A stretch of 64,000 nt of DNA from Colletes latitarsis (GCF_051014445.1 NW_027488367.1:24847501-24911500), one strand, 5' to 3'; counted from the first letter of the stretch, positions 20,701 through 36,600 are shown. Notes: generated by a model from the letters alone, not told the origin. A program made the numbers and translations.

Positions 20701-23700
20701 TTTGCCCTCATCAGGGTCATACTTTCGCAGTTTTAACATACATGTTGGCCTGATCGAGGGTTATTTCTGCTTTGGATCGCGTAGTGAGGTGGTACCACAC
20801 TGAAGCAGTCCATTAAACCTGGTTTGGATCAATATTTTAGAGGAGAACGCATGTTAGGTTTGGGTTAGGTCTAGGATTTGCCCTCATCAGGCTCATACTT
20901 TCGCATATTTCTCATACTTCATGACTAGATCCTGTGCTGTTTCTGGATTGTATCACGTAGTAATGTGGTACCACGCTGAAACAGTCAATTAAAACTGGTT
21001 TCGATCAATATTTTAGAAGATAACGCAAGTTAGGTCTGGGATAGGTTTGGGATTCGCCCTCATCAGGCTCATACTTTCGCGTTTTCCACATACTTGTTGA
21101 ACAGATCCTAGGTTTTTTCCGGTTTGGGTCACGTAGTAGTGTGGTACCACACTGAAACAGTCGATTAAACCTGGTTTCGACCAATAGTTTTGAGGATAAC
21201 GCATGTTAGGTCTAGGTTAGGCCGGGGATTTTCACTCATCAGACTCATACGTTCGCATTCTTCACATACTTTTTGAACGGATCCTGGGATTTTTCTGGTT
21301 TGGATCACGTAGTAATGTGGGACCACACTGAAACAATCAATTAAACCTGGTCATGATAAATATTTTAGAGGATAACGCATGATAGGTCTGGGTTAGGTCT
21401 AGGATTTGCCCTCGTCAGACTCATACTTTCGCGTATTACACATACTTGTTGAACAGATCCTGGGTTTTTTCTGGTTTGGGTCACGTAGTACTGTGGTACC
21501 ATACTGAAACAGTCGATTAAACCAGGTTTCGATCAATATTTTTGAGGATAACGCATGTTAGGTCTAGGTTAGGCCTGGGATTTTCACTCATCAGACACAT
21601 ACTTTCGCATTCTTCACATACTTGTTGAACGGATCCTGGGTTTTTTCTGCTTTGGATCACGTAGTAATGTGGGACCACACTGAAGCAGTCAATTACACCT
21701 GGTTTCGATCAATGTTTTGGAGAATATTTCATGTTAGGTCAAGGTTAGGTCTGGGATTTGCTCTCATCAGGCTCATTCTTTCGCATATTTCTCATACTTG
21801 ATGGCTAGATCCTGGGCGTTTCTGGATTGCATCACGTAGTAATGAAGTACAACACTGAAACTGTAAATTATACCTGGTTTCCATCAATATTTTAGAGGAC
21901 AACGCACGTCAGGTCTAGGTTAGGCCTGGGGTTTGCCCTCATCAGGGTCATACTTTCGCAGTTTTAACATACATGTTGGCCTGATCGAGGGTTATTCCTG
22001 CTTTGGATCGCGTAGTGAAGTGGTACCACACTGAAGCAGTCCATCAAACCTGGTTTGGATCAATATTTTAGAGGAGAACGCATGTTAGGTCTAGGTTAGG
22101 CCTGGGATTTGCCCTCATCAGGGTCATACTTCCGCAGTTTTAACATACATGTTGACCTGATCGAGGGTTTTTTCTGCTTTGGATCACGTAGTAAAGTGGT
22201 ACCACACTGAAACAGTCCATTAAACCTGGTTTGGAGCAATATTTTAGAGGATAGCGCATGTTAGGTCTAGGTTAGGCCTGGGATTTTTACTCATCAGACT
22301 CATACTTTAGCATTCTTCACATACTTGTTAAACAGATACAGGGTTTTTTATGGTTTGGTTCACGTAGTAATGTGGTACCACACTGAAACATTCAATTAAA
22401 CCTGGTCTTGATAAATATTTTAGAGGATAACGCATGTTAGGTCTGGGTTAGGACTAGGATTTGCCCCCATCAGGCTCATACTTTCGCATATTTCTCATAC
22501 TTCATGGCTGGATCCTGGGCTATTTCTGGATTGGATCACATAGTAATGTGGTACCACACTGAAACTGTCAATTAAACCTGGTTTTGATTAATATTTTAGA
22601 GAATAATTCATGTTATGTCTAGGTTAGGTCTGGGATTTGTCCTCATCAGGCTCATGCTTTCGCGTTTTTCACATACTTGTTGAACAGATCCTGGGTTTCT
22701 TCTGGTTTGGATCACGTAGTAATGTGGGACCACACTGAAACAATCAATTAAACCTGGTCATGATAAATATTTTAGAGGCTAACGCATGTTAGGTCTAGGT
22801 TAGGTCTGGGATTTTCACTCATCAGACTCATACTTTCGCATTCTTCACATACTTTTTGAACGGATCCCGGGTTTTTTCTGGCTTGGATCACGTAGTAATG
22901 TGGGATCACACTGAAACAATCAATTAAACCTGGTACTGAAAAAATATTTTAGAGGATAACGCATTTTAGGTCTGGGATAGGTCTGGGATTTGCCCTCATC
23001 AGACTCATACTTTCGCACACTTCACATACTCGTTGAACAGATCCTGGGTTATTTTCTGGTTTGGATCACATAGTAATGTGGTACCACACTGAAACAGTCG
23101 ATTAAACCAGGTTTCGATCAATATTTTTGAGGATAACGCATGTTAGGTCTAGGTTAGGCCGGGGTTTTTCACTCATCAGACTCATACTTTCGCATTCTTC
23201 ACATACTTGTTGAACGGATCCTGGGTTTTTACTGGTTTGGATCACGTAGTAATGTGGTACCACGCTGAAACAGTCAATTAAAACTGGTTTCGATCAATAT
23301 TTTAGAGGATAACGCAAGTTTGGTCTGGGATAGGTCTGGGATTCGCCCTCATCAGGCTCATACTTTCGCGTTTTTTACATACTTGCTGAACTGATCCTGG
23401 GTTTTTTCTGGTTTGGATCACGTAGCAATGTGGTACCACACTGAAACTGTCGATTAAACCTGGTTTCGATCAATATTTTAGAGGATAACGCAAGTTTGGT
23501 CTGGGATAGGTCTGGGATTTGTCCTCATCAGGCTCATACTTTCGCGTTTTTCACATACTTGTTGAACAGATCCTGGGTTTTTTCTGGTTTGGATCACGTA
23601 GTAAAGTGGGACCACACTGAAACAATCAATTAAACCTGGTATTGATAAATATTTTAGAGGATAACGCATGTTAGGTCTGGGTTAGGTCTAGGATTTGCCC

Positions 23701-26700
23701 TCATCAGGCTCATTCTTTCGCATATTTCTCATACTTGATGGCTAGATCCTGGGCTTTTTCTGGATTTCATCACGTAGTAATGAAGTACATCACTGAAACT
23801 GTAAATTATACCTGGTTTCCATCAATATTTTAGAGGACAACGTATGTCAGGTCTAGGTTAGGCCTGGGGTTTGCCCTCATCAGGGTCATACTTTCGCAGT
23901 TTTAACATACATGTTGGCCTGATCGAGGGTTATTTCTGCTTTGGATCGCGTAGTGAGGTGGTACCACACTGAAGCAGTCCATTAAACCTGGTTTGGATCA
24001 ATATTTTAGAGGAGAACGCATGTTAGGTTTGGGTTAGGTCTAGGATTTGCCCTCATCAGGCTCATACTTTCGCATATTTCTCATACTTCATGACTAGATC
24101 CTGTGCTGTTTCTGGATTGTATCACGTAGTAATGTGGTACCACGCTGAAACAGTCAATTAAAACTGGTTTCGATCAATATTTTAGATGATAACGCAAGTT
24201 AGGTCTGGGATAGGTTTGGGATTCGCCCTCATCAGGCTCATACTTTCGCGTTCTCCACATACTTGTTGAACAGATCCTAGGTTTTTTCCGGTTTGGGTCA
24301 CGTAGTAGTGTGGTACCACACTGAAACAGTCGATTAAACCTGGTTTCGACCAATAGTTTTGAGGATAACGCATGTTAGGTCTAGGTTAGGCCGGGGATTT
24401 TCACTCATCAGACTCATACGTTCGCATTCTTCACATAATTTTTGAACGGATCCTGGGATTTTTCTGGTTTGGATCACGTAGTAATGTGGGACCACACTGA
24501 AACAATCAATTAAACCTGGTCATGATAAATATTTTAGAGGATAACGCATGATAGGTCTGGGTTAGGTCTAGGATTTGCCCTCGTCAGACTCATACTTTCG
24601 CGTATTACACATACTTGTTGAACAGATCCTGGGTTTTTTCTGGTTTGGGTCACGTAGTACTGTGGTACCATACTGAAACAGTCGATTAAACCAGGTTTCG
24701 ATCAATATTTTTGAGGATAACGCATGTTAGGTCTAGGTTAGGCCTGGGATTTTCACTCATCAGACACATACTTTCGCATTCTTCACATACTTGTTGAACG
24801 GATCCTGGGTTTTTTCTGCTTTGGATCACGTAGTAATGTGGGACCACACTGAAGCAGTCAATTACACCTGGTTTCGATCAATGTTTTGGAGAATATTTCA
24901 TGTTAGGTCAAGGTTAGGTCTGGGATTTGCTCTCATCAGGCTCATTCTTTCGCATATTTCTCATACTTGATGGCTAGATCCTGGGCGTTTCTGGATTGCA
25001 TCACGTAGTAATGAAGTACAACACTGAAACTGTAAATTATACCTGGTTTCCATCAATATTTTAGAGGACAACGCACGTCAGGTCTAGGTTAGGCCTGGGG
25101 TTTGCCCTCATCAGGGTCATACTTTCGCAGTTTTAACATACATGTTGGCCTGATCGAGGGTTATTCCTGCTTTGGATCGCGTCGTGAAGTGGTACCACAC
25201 TGAAGCAGTCCATCAAACCTGGTTTGGATCAATATTTTAGAGGAGAACGCATGTTAGGTCTAGGTTAGGCCTGGGATTTGCCCTCATCAGGGTCATACTT
25301 CCGCAGTTTTAACATACATGTTGACCTGATCGAGGGTTTTTTCTGCTTTGGATCACGTAGTAAAGTGGTACCACACTGAAACAGTCCATTAAACCTGGTT
25401 TGGAGCAATATTTTAGAGGATAGCGCATGTTAGGTCTAGGTTAGGCCTGGGATTTTTACTCATCAGACTCATACTTTAGCATTCTTCACATACTTGTTAA
25501 ACAGATACAGGGTTTTTTATGGTTTGGTTCACGTAGTAATGTGGTACCACACTGAAACATTCAATTAAACCTGGTCTTGATAAATATTTTAGAGGATAAC
25601 GCATGTTAGGTCTGGGTTAGGACTAGGATTTGCCCCCATCAGGCTCATACTTTCGCATATTTCTCATACTTCATGGCTGGATCCTGGGCTATTTCTGGAT
25701 TGGATCACGTAGTAATGTGGTACCACACTGAAACTGTCAATTAAACCTGGTTTTGATCAATATTTTAGAGAATAATTCATGTTATGTCTAGGTTAGGTCT
25801 GGGATTTGCTCTCATCAGGCTCATTCTTTCGCATATTTCTCATACTTGATGGCTAGATCCTGGGCTATTTCTGGATTGCATCACGTAGTAATGAAGTACA
25901 ACACTGAAACAGTCAATTAAACCTGGTTTCCATCAATATCTTAGAGGACAACGCAAGTTAGGTCTGGGAGAGGTCTGGGATTTGCTCTCATCGGGCTCAT
26001 ACTTTCGCGTTTTTCACATACTTGTTGAACAGATCCTGGGTTTCTTCTGGTTTGGATCACGTAGTAATGTGGGACCACACTGAAACAATCAATTAAACCT
26101 GGTCATGATAAATATTTTAGAGGCTAACGCATGTTAGGTCTAGGTTAGGTCTGGGATTTTCACTCATCAGACTCATACTTTCGCATTCTTCACATACTTT
26201 TTGAACGGATCCCGGGTTTTTTCTGGCTTGGATCACGTAGTAATGTGGGATCACACTGAAACAATCAATTAAACCTGGTACTGATAAATATTTTAGAGGA
26301 TAACGCATTTTAGGTCTGGGATAGGTCTGGGATTTGCCCTCATCAGACTCATACTTTCGCACACTTCACATACTCGTTGAACAGATCCTGGGTTATTTTC
26401 TGGTTTGGATCACATAGTAATGTGGTACCACACTGAAACAGTCGATTAAACCAGGTTTCGATCAATATTTTTGTGGATAACGCATGTTAGGTCTAGGTTA
26501 GGCCGGGGTTTTTCACTCATCAGACTCATACTTTCGCATTCTTCACATACTTGTTGAACGGATCCTGGGTTTTTACTGGTTTGGATCACGTAGTAATGTG
26601 GTACCACGCTGAAACAGTCAATTAAAACTGGTTTCGATCAATATTTTAGAGGATAACGCAAGTTTGGTCTGGGATAGGTCTGGGATTCGCCCTCATCAGG

Positions 26701-29700
26701 CTCATACTTTCGCGTTTTTTACATACTTGCTGAACTGATCCTGGGTTTTTTCTGGTTTGGATCACGTAGCAATGTGGTACCACACTGAAACTGTCGATTA
26801 AACCTGGTTTCGATCAATATTTTAGAGGATAACGCAAGTTTGGTCTGGGATAGGTCTGGGATTTGTCCTCATCAGTCTCATACTTTCGCGTTTTTCACAT
26901 ACTTGTTGAACAGATCCTGGGTTTTTTCTGGTTTGGATCACGTAGTAAAGTGGGACCACACTGAAACAATCAATTAAACCTGGTATTGATAAATATTTTA
27001 GAGGATAACGCATGTTAGGTCTGGGTTAGGTCTAGGATTTGCCCTCATCAGGCTCATTCTTTCGCATATTTCTCATACTTGATGGCTAGATCCTGGGCTT
27101 TTTCTGGATTTCATCACGTAGTAATGAAGTACATCACTGAAACTGTAAATTATACCTGGTTTCCATCAATATTTTAGAGGACAACGTATGTCAGGTCTAG
27201 GTTAGGCCTGGGGTTTGCCCTCATCAGGGTCATACTTTCGCAGTTTTAACATACATGTTGGCCTGATCGAGGGTTATTTCTGCTTTGGATCGCGTAGTGA
27301 GGTGGTACCACACTGAAGCAGTCCATTAAACCTGGTTTGGATCAATATTTTAGAGGAGAACGCATGTTAGGTTTGGGTTAGGTCTAGGATTTGCCCTCAT
27401 CAGGCTCATACTTTCGCATATTTCTCATACTTCATGACTAGATCCTGTGCTGTTTCTGGATTGTATCACGTAGTAATGTGGTACCACGCTGAAACAGTCA
27501 ATTAAAACTGGTTTCGATCAATATTTTAAAAGATAACGCAACTTAGGTCTGGGATAGGTTTGGGATTCGCCCTCATCAGGCTCATACTTTCGCGTTTTCC
27601 ACATACTTGTTGAACAGATCCTAGGTTTTTTCCGGTTTGGGTCACGTAGTAGTGTGGTACCACACTGAAACAGTCGATTAAACCTGGTTTCGACCAATAG
27701 TTTTGAGGATAACGCATGTTAGGTCTAGGTTAGGCCGGGGATTTTCACTCATCAGACTCATACGTTCGCATTCTTCACATAATTTTTGAACGGATCCTGG
27801 GATTTTTCTGGTTTGGATCACGTAGTAATGTGGGACCACACTGAAACAATCAATTAAACCTGGTCATGATAAATATTTTAGAGGATAACGCATGATAGGT
27901 CTGGGTTAGGTCTAGGATTTGCTCTCGTCAGACTCATACTTTCGCGTATTACACATACTTGTTGAACAGATCCTGGGTTTTTTCTGGTTTGGGTCACGTA
28001 GTACTGTGGTACCATACTGAAACAGTCGATTAAACCAGGTTTCGATCAATATTTTTGAGGATAACGCATGTTAGGTCTAGGTTAGGCCTGGGATTTTCAC
28101 TCATCAGACACATACTTTCGCATTCTTCACATACTTGTTGAACGGATCCTGGGTTTTTTCTGCTTTGGATCACGTAGTAATGTGGGACCACACTGAAGCA
28201 GTCAATTACACCTGGTTTCGATCAATGTTTTGGAGAATATTTCATGTTAGGTCAAGGTTAGGTCTGGGATTTGCTCTCATCAGGCTCATTCTTTCGCATA
28301 TTTCTCATACTTGATGGCTAGATCCTGGGCGTTTCTGGATTGCATCACGTAGTAATGAAGTACAACACTGAAACTGTAAATTATACCTGGTTTCCATCAA
28401 TATTTTAGAGGACAACGCACGTCAGGTCTAGGTTAGGCCTGGGGTTTGCCCTCATCAGGGTCATACTTTCGCAGTTTTAACATACATGTTGGCCTGATCG
28501 AGGGTTATTCCTGCTTTGGATCGCGTCGTGAAGTGGTACCACACTGAAGCAGTCCATCAAACCTGGTTTGGATCAATATTTTAGAGGAGAACGCATGTTA
28601 GGTCTAGGTTAGGCCTGGGATTTGCCCTCATCAGGGTCATACTTCCGCAGTTTTAACATACATGTTGACCTGATCGAGGGTTTTTTCTGCTTTGGATCAC
28701 GTAGTAAAGTGGTACCACACTGAAACAGTCCATTAAACCTGGTTTGGAGCAATATTTTAGAGGATAGCGCATGTTAGGTCTAGGTTAGGCCTGGGATTTT
28801 TACTCATCAGACTCATACTTTAGCATTCTTCACATACTTGTTAAACAGATACAGGGTTTTTTATGGTTTGGTTCACGTAGTAATGTGGTACCACACTGAA
28901 ACATTCAATTAAACCTGGTCTTGATAAATATTTTAGAGGATAACGCATGTTAGGTCTGGGTTAGGACTAGGATTTGCCCCCATCAGGCTCATACTTTCGC
29001 ATATTTCTCATACTTCATGGCTGGATCCTGGGCTATTTCTGGATTGGATCACGTAGTAATGTGGTACCACACTGAAACTGTCAATTAAACCTGGTTTTGA
29101 TCAATATTTTAGAGAATAATTCATGTTATGTCTAGGTTAGGTCTGGGATTTGCTCTCATCAGGCTCATTCTTTCGCATATTTCTCATACTAGATGGCTAG
29201 ATCCTGGGCTATTTCTGGATTGCATCACGTAGTAATGAAGTACAACACTGAAACAGTCAATTAAACCTGGTTTCCATCAATATCTTAGAGGACAACGCAA
29301 GTTAGGTCTGGGAGAGGTCTGGGATTTGCTCTCATCGGGCTCATACTTTCGCGTTTTTCACATACTTGTTGAACAGATCCTGGGTTTCTTCTGGTTTGGA
29401 TCACGTAGTAATGTGGGACCACACTGAAACAATCAATTAAACCTGGTCATGATAAATATTTTAGAGGCTAACGCATGTTAGGTCTAGGTTAGGTCTGGGA
29501 TTTTCACTCATCAGACTCATACTTTCGCATTCTTCACATACTTTTTGAACGGATCCCGGGTTTTTTCTGGCTTGGATCACGTAGTAATGTGGGATCACAC
29601 TGAAACAATCAATTAAACCTGGTACTGATAAATATTTTAGAGGATAACGCATTTTAGGTCTGGGATAGGTCTGGGATTTGCCCTCATCAGACTCATACTT

Positions 29701-30600
29701 TCGCACACTTCACATACTCGTTGAACAGATCCTGGGTTATTTTCTGGTTTGGATCACATAGTAATGTGGTACCACACTGAAACAGTCGATTAAACCAGGT
29801 TTCGATCAATATTTTTGTGGATAACGCATGTTAGGTCTAGATTAGGCCGGGGTTTTTCACTCATCAGACTCATACTTTCGCATTCTTCACATACTTGTTG
29901 AACGGATCCTGGGTTTTTACTGGTTTGGATCACGTAGTAATGTGGTACCACGCTGAAACAGTCAATTAAAACTGGTTTCGATCAATATTTTAGAGGATAA
30001 CGCAAGTTTGGTCTGGGATAGGTCTGGGATTCGCCCTCATCAGGCTCATACTTTCGCGTTTTTTACATACTTGCTGAACTGATCCTGGGTTTTTTCTGGT
30101 TTGGATCACGTAGCAATGTGGTACCACACTGAAACAGTCGATTAAACCTGGTTTCGATCAATATTTTAGAGGATAACGCAAGTTTGGTCTGGGATAGGTC
30201 TGGGATTTGTCCTCATCAGGGTCATACTTTCGCAGTTTTAACATACATGTTGGCCTGATCGAGGGTTATTTCTGCTTTGGATCGCGTAGTGAGGTGGTAC
30301 CACACTGAAGCAGTCCATTAAACCTGGTTTGGATCAATATTTTAGAGGAGAACGCATGTTAGGTTTGGGTTAGGTCTAGGATTTGCCCTCATCAGGCTCA
30401 TACTTTCGCATATTTCTCATACTTCATGACTAGATCCTGTGCTGTTTCTGGATTGTATCACGTAGTAATGTGGTACCACGCTGAAACAGTCAATTAAAAC
30501 TGGTTTCGATCAATATTTTAGAAGATAACGCAAGTTAGGTCTGGGATAGGTTTGGGATTCGCCCTCATCAGGCTCATACTTTCGCGTTTTCCACATACTT
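17750..30600 (+). repeat. higher-order repeat A: 19 monomers, 3344 bp, four copies
   Basis: A rare landmark (GCGTATTACACATAC) occurs at about 18088, 21432, 24601 and 27945: spacings 3344, 3169 and 3344 bp. 3344 is 19 x 176. Copies run about 17750-21090, 21090-24255, 24255-27600 and 27600-30600. Copy 2 lacks one monomer and gains one A near 22940. Copy 4 lacks two monomers near 30211 and then leaves the register near 30600. Copies look nearly identical, far closer than neighbouring monomers are to each other. Confidence 0.9.
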
Positions 30601-33600
30601 GTTGAACTGATCCTGGGTTTTTTCTGGTTTGGATTTCGTAGCAATGTGGTACCACACTGAAACAGTCGATTAAACCTGGTTTCGATCAATATTTTAGAGG
30701 ATAACGCAAGTTTGGTCTGGGATAGGTCTGGGATTTGCCTTCATCAGGGTCATACTTTCGCGTTTTTCACATACTTGTTGAACAGATCCTGGGTTTTTTC
30801 TGGTTTGGATCACGTAGTAATGTGGGACCACACTGAAACAATCAATTAAACCTGGTCATGATAAATATTTTAGAGAATAATTCATGTTAGGTCTAGGTTA
30901 GGTCTGGGATTTGCTCTCATCAGGCTCATTTTTTCGCATATCTCTCACACTTGATGGCTAGATCCTGGGCTTTTTCTGGATTGCATCACGTAGTAATGAA
31001 GTACAACACTGAAACAGTCAATTAAACCTGGTTTCCATCAATATCTTAGAGGACAACGCAAGTTAGGTCTGGGATAGGTCTGGGATTTGCTCTCATCAGG
31101 CTCATACATTCGCGTTTTTCACATACTTGTTGAACAGATCCTGGGTTTTTCTGGTTTGGATCACGTAGTAATGTGGGACCACACTGAAACAATCAATTAA
31201 ACCTGGTCATGATAAATATTTTAGAGGATAACGCATGTTAGGTCTGGGATAGGTCTGGGATTTGCCCTCATCAGACTCATACTTTCGCATTCCTCACATA
31301 CTTGTTGAACGGATCCTGGGTTTTTACAGGTTTGGATCACGTAGTAATGTGGTACCACGCTGAAACAGTCAATGAAAACTGGTTTCGATCAATATTTTAG
31401 AGGATTACGCAAGTTTGGTCTGGGATAGGACTGGGATTCGCCCTCATCAGGCTCATACTTTCGCGTTTTTCACATACCTGTTCAACTGATCCTGGGTTTT
31501 TTCTGGTTTGGATCACGTAGCAATGTGTTACCACACTGAAACAGTCCATTAAACCTGGTTTGGATCAATATTTTTGAGGATAACGCATGTTAGGTCTAGG
31601 TTAGGCCTGGGATTTTCACGCATCAGACTCATACTTTCGCATTCTTCACATACTTGTTGAACGGATCCTGGGTTTTTTCTGGTTTGGATCACGTAGTAAT
31701 GTGGGACCACACTGAAACAGTCGATTAAACCTGGTCTTGATAAATATTTTAGAGGACAACGCATGTTAGGTCTGGGTTAGGTCTAGGATTTGCCCTCATC
31801 AGGCTCATACTTTCGCATATTTCTCATACTTCATGGCTAGATCCTGGGCTATTTCTGGTTTGGTTCACGTAGTAATGTGGGACCACACCGAAACAATCAA
31901 CTATACCTGGTTTCGATCAATATTTTAGAGGATAACGCAAGTTTGGTCTGGGATAGGTCTGGGATTTGCCCTCATCAGGCTCATACTTTCGCACACTTCA
32001 CATACTCGTTGACAAGATCCTGGGTTTTTTTCTGGTTTGGATCACGTAGTAATGTGGTACCTTACTGAAACAGTCGATTCAACCTGGTTTCGATTAATAT
32101 TTTTGAGGATAACGCATGTTAGGTCTGGGATAGGTCTGGGATTTGCCCTCATCAGGCTCATACTTTTGCAGTTTTAACATGCATGTTGACCTGATCGAGG
32201 GTTTTTTCTGCTTTGGATCACGTAGTAATGTGGTGCCACACTAAAGCAGTCAATTAAAACTGGATTCGATCAATATTTTAGAGGATAACGAAAGTTATGT
32301 CTAGTTTAGGCCTGGGATTTGCCCTCATCAGACTCATACTTTCGCATACTTCACATACTTGTTGAGCAGATCCTGGGTATTTTTCTGGTTTGGATCACGT
32401 AGTAATGTGGTACCACGCTGAAACAGTCAATTAAACCTGGTTTCGATCAATATTATTGAGGATAACGCATGTTAGGTCTAGGTTAGGCCTGGGATTTTCA
32501 CTCATCAGACTCATACTTTCGCATTCATCACATACTTGTTGAACGGATCCTGGGTTTTTTCTGGTTTGGATCACGTAGTAATGTGGGACCACACTGAAAC
32601 AGTCAATTAAACCTGGTTTCGATCAATATATTAGAGAATAATTCATGTTAGGTCTAGGTTAGGTCTGGGATTTGCCCTCATCAGGCTCATTCTTTCGCAT
32701 ATTTCTCATACTTGATGGCTAGATCCTGGGCTTTTTCTGGATTGCATCACGTAGTAATGAAGTACAACACTGAAGCAGTCAATTAAACCTGGTTTCCATC
32801 AATATCTTAGAGGACAACGCAAGTTAGGTCTGGGATAGGTCTGGGATTTGCCCACATCAGGCTCATACTTTCGCGTTTTTCACATACTTGTTGAACAGAT
32901 CCTGGAGTTTTTCTGGTTTGGATCACGTAGTAGTGTGGTACCACTCTGAAACAGTCCATTAAACCTGGTTTGGATCAACATTTTAGAGGATAACGCATGT
33001 TAGGTCTGGGATTTTCACTCATCAGACTCATACTTTCGCATTCTTCACATACTTGTTGAACGGATCCTGTGTTTTTTTTGGTTTGGATCCCGTAGTAATG
33101 TGGGACCACACTGAAACAATGAATTAAACCTGGTCTTGATAAATATTTTAGAGGATAACGCGTGTTAGGTCTGGGATAGGTCTGGGATTTGCCCTCATCA
33201 CACTCATACTTTCGCACTCTTCTCATACTTGTTGAACGGATCCTGGGTTTTTTCTGGTTTGGGTCACGTAGTAATGTGGTACCACACTGAAACATTGAAT
33301 TAAACCTGGTCTTGATAAATATTTTAGAGGAAAACGCATGTTAGGTCTCGGTTAGGTCTAGGATTTGCCCTCATCAGGCTCATACTTTCGCATATTTCTC
33401 ATACTTCATGGCTGGATCCTGGGCTATTTCTGGATTGGATCACGTATTAATGTGGTACCACACTGAAACAGTCAATTAAATCTGGTTTTGATGAATATTT
33501 TAGAGAATATTTCATGTTAGGTATAGGTTAGGTCAGGAATTTGCTCTCATCAGGCTCATTCTTTCGCATATTTCTCATACTTGATGGCTAGATCCTGGGC

Positions 33601-36600
33601 TTTCTCTGGATTGCATCACGTAGTAATGAAGTACAACACTGAAACAGTCAATTAAACCTGGTTTCCATCAATATCTTAGAGGACAACGCAAGTTAGGTCT
33701 GGGATAGGTCTGGGATTTGCCCTCATCAGACTCATACTTTCGCACACTTCACATACTCGTTGAACAGATCCTGGGTTATTTTCTGGTTTGGACCACATAG
33801 TAATGTGGAACCACACTGAAACAGTCGATTAAACCAGGTTTCGATCAATATTTTTTAGGATAACGCATGTTAGGTCTAGGTTAGGCCTGAGATTTGCCCT
33901 CATCAGGGTCATACTTTCGCAGTTTTAACATACATGATGACCTGATCGAGGGTTTTTTCTGCTTTGGATCACGTAGGAAAGTGGTACCACACTGAAACTG
34001 TCCATTAAACCTGGTTTGGATCAATATTTTAGAGGATAACGCATGTTAGGTCTAGGTTAGCCCTGGGATTTTCACTCATCAGACTCATACTTTCGCATTC
34101 TTCACATACTTGTTGAACGGATCCTGGGTTTTTTCTGGTTTGGTTCACGTAGTAATGTGGTACCACACTGAAACATTCAATTAAACCTGATCTTGATAAA
34201 TATTTTAGAGGATAACGCATGTTAGGTTTGGGTTAAGTCTAGGATTTGCCCTCATCAGGCTCATACTTTCGCATATTTCTCATACTTCATGGATAGATCC
34301 TGGGCTGTTTCTGGATTGTATCACGTAGTAATGTGGTACCACGCTGAAACAGTCAATTAAACCTGGTTTCGATCAATATTTTAGAGGATAACGCAAGTTA
34401 GGTCTGGCATAGGTCTGGGATTCGCCCTCATCAGGCTCATACTTTCGCGTTTTTCACATACTTGTTGAACTGATCCTGGGCTTTTTCTGGTTTGGATCAC
34501 GTAGTAATGTGGTACCACACTGAAACAGTCAATTAAACCTGGTTTCGATCAATATTTTAGAGAATAATTCATGTTATGTCTAGGTTAGGTCTGGGATTTG
34601 CTCTCATCAGACTCATTCTTTCGCATATTTCTCATACTTGATGGCTAGATCCTGGGCTTTCTCTGGATTGCATCACGTAGTAATGAAGTACAACACTGAA
34701 ACAGTCAATTAAACCTGGTTTCCATCAATATTTTAGAGGACAACGCATGTTAGGTCTAGGTTAGGCCTGGGATTTGCCCTCATCAGGGTCATACTTTCGC
34801 AGTTTTAACATACATGCTGACCTGATCGAGGGTTTTTTCTGCTTTGGATCACGTAGCAAAGTGGTACCACACTGAAACTGTCCATTAAACCTGGTTTGGA
34901 TCAATATTTTAGAGGATAACGGATGTTAGGTCTAGGTTAGCCCTGGGATTTTCACTCATCAGACTCATACTTTCGCATTCTTCACATACTTGTTGAACGG
35001 ATCCTGGGTTTTTTCTGGTTTCGTTCACGTAGTAATGTGGTACCACACTGAAACATTCAATTAAACCTGATCTTGATAAATATTTTAGAGTATAACGGAT
35101 GTTAGGTCTGGGTTAGGTCTAGGATTTGCCCTCATCAGGCTCATACTTTCGCATATTTCTCATACTTCATGGCTAGATCCTGGGCTGTTTCTGGATTGTA
35201 TCACGTAGTAATGTGGTACCACGCTGAAACGGTCAATTAAACCTGGTTTCGATCAATATTTTAGAGAATAACGCAAGTTAGGGCTGGCATAGGTCTGGGA
35301 TTTGCCCACATCAGGCTCATACTTACGCGTTTTTCACATACTTGTTGAACAGATCCTGGGTTTTTTCTGGTCTGGATCACGCAGTAGTGTGGTACCACAC
35401 TGAAACAGTCCATTAAACCTGGTTTGGATCAACATTTTAGAGGATAACGCATGTTAGGTCTATGTTAGGTCTGGGATTTTCACTCATCAGACTCATACTT
35501 TCGCATTCTTCACATGCTTCTTGAACGGATCCTGTGTTTTTTCTGGTTTGGATCCCGTAGTAATGTGGGACCACACTGAAACAATCAATTAAACCTGGTC
35601 TTGATAAATATTTTAGAGGATAACGCGTGTTAGGTCTGGGATAGGTCTGGGATTTGCCCTGATCACACTCATACTTTCGCACACTTCACATACTCGTTGA
35701 ACAGATCCTGGGTTATTTTCCGGTTTGGATCACATAGTAATGTGGTACCACACTGAAGCAGTCGAATAAACCAGGTTTCGATCAATATTTTTGAGGATAA
35801 CGCATGTTAGGTCTAGGTTAGGCCTGGGATTTTCACTCATCAGACTCATACTTTCGCACTCTTCTCATACTTGTTGAACGGATCCTGGGTTTTTTCTGGT
35901 TTGGATCACGTAGTAATGTGGTACCACACTGAAACATTGAATTAAACCTGGTCTTGATAAATATTTTAGAGGACAACGCATGTTAGGTCTGGGTTAGGTC
36001 TAGGATTTGCCCTCACCTGGCTCATACTTTTGCATATTTCTCATACTTCATGGCTGGATCCTGGGCTATTTCTGGATTGGATCACGTATTAATGTGGTAC
36101 CACACTGAAACAGTCAATTAAACCTGGTTTTGATGAATATTTTAGAGAATAATTCATGTTAGGTCTAGGTTAGGCATGGGATTTGCTCTCAGCAGGCTCA
36201 TTCTTTCGCATATTTCTCATACTTGACGGCTAGATCCTGGGCTTTCTCTGGATTGCATCACGTAGTAATGAAGTACAACAGTGAAACAGTCAATTAAACC
36301 TGGTTTCAATCAATATTTTAGAGAATAATTCATGTTAGGTCTAGGTTAGGTCTGGGATATGCTGTCATCAGGCTCATTCTTTCGCATATTTCTCATACTT
36401 GATGGCTAGATCCTGGGCTTTCTCTGGATTGCATCACGTAGTAATGAAGTACAACACTGAAACAGTCAATTAAACCTGGTTTCCATCAGTATTTTAGAGG
36501 ACAACGCATGTTAGGTCTAGGTTAGGCCTGGGATTTGCTCTCATCAGGGTCATACTTTCGAAGTTTTAACATACATGTTGGTCTGATCGAGGGTTTTTTC

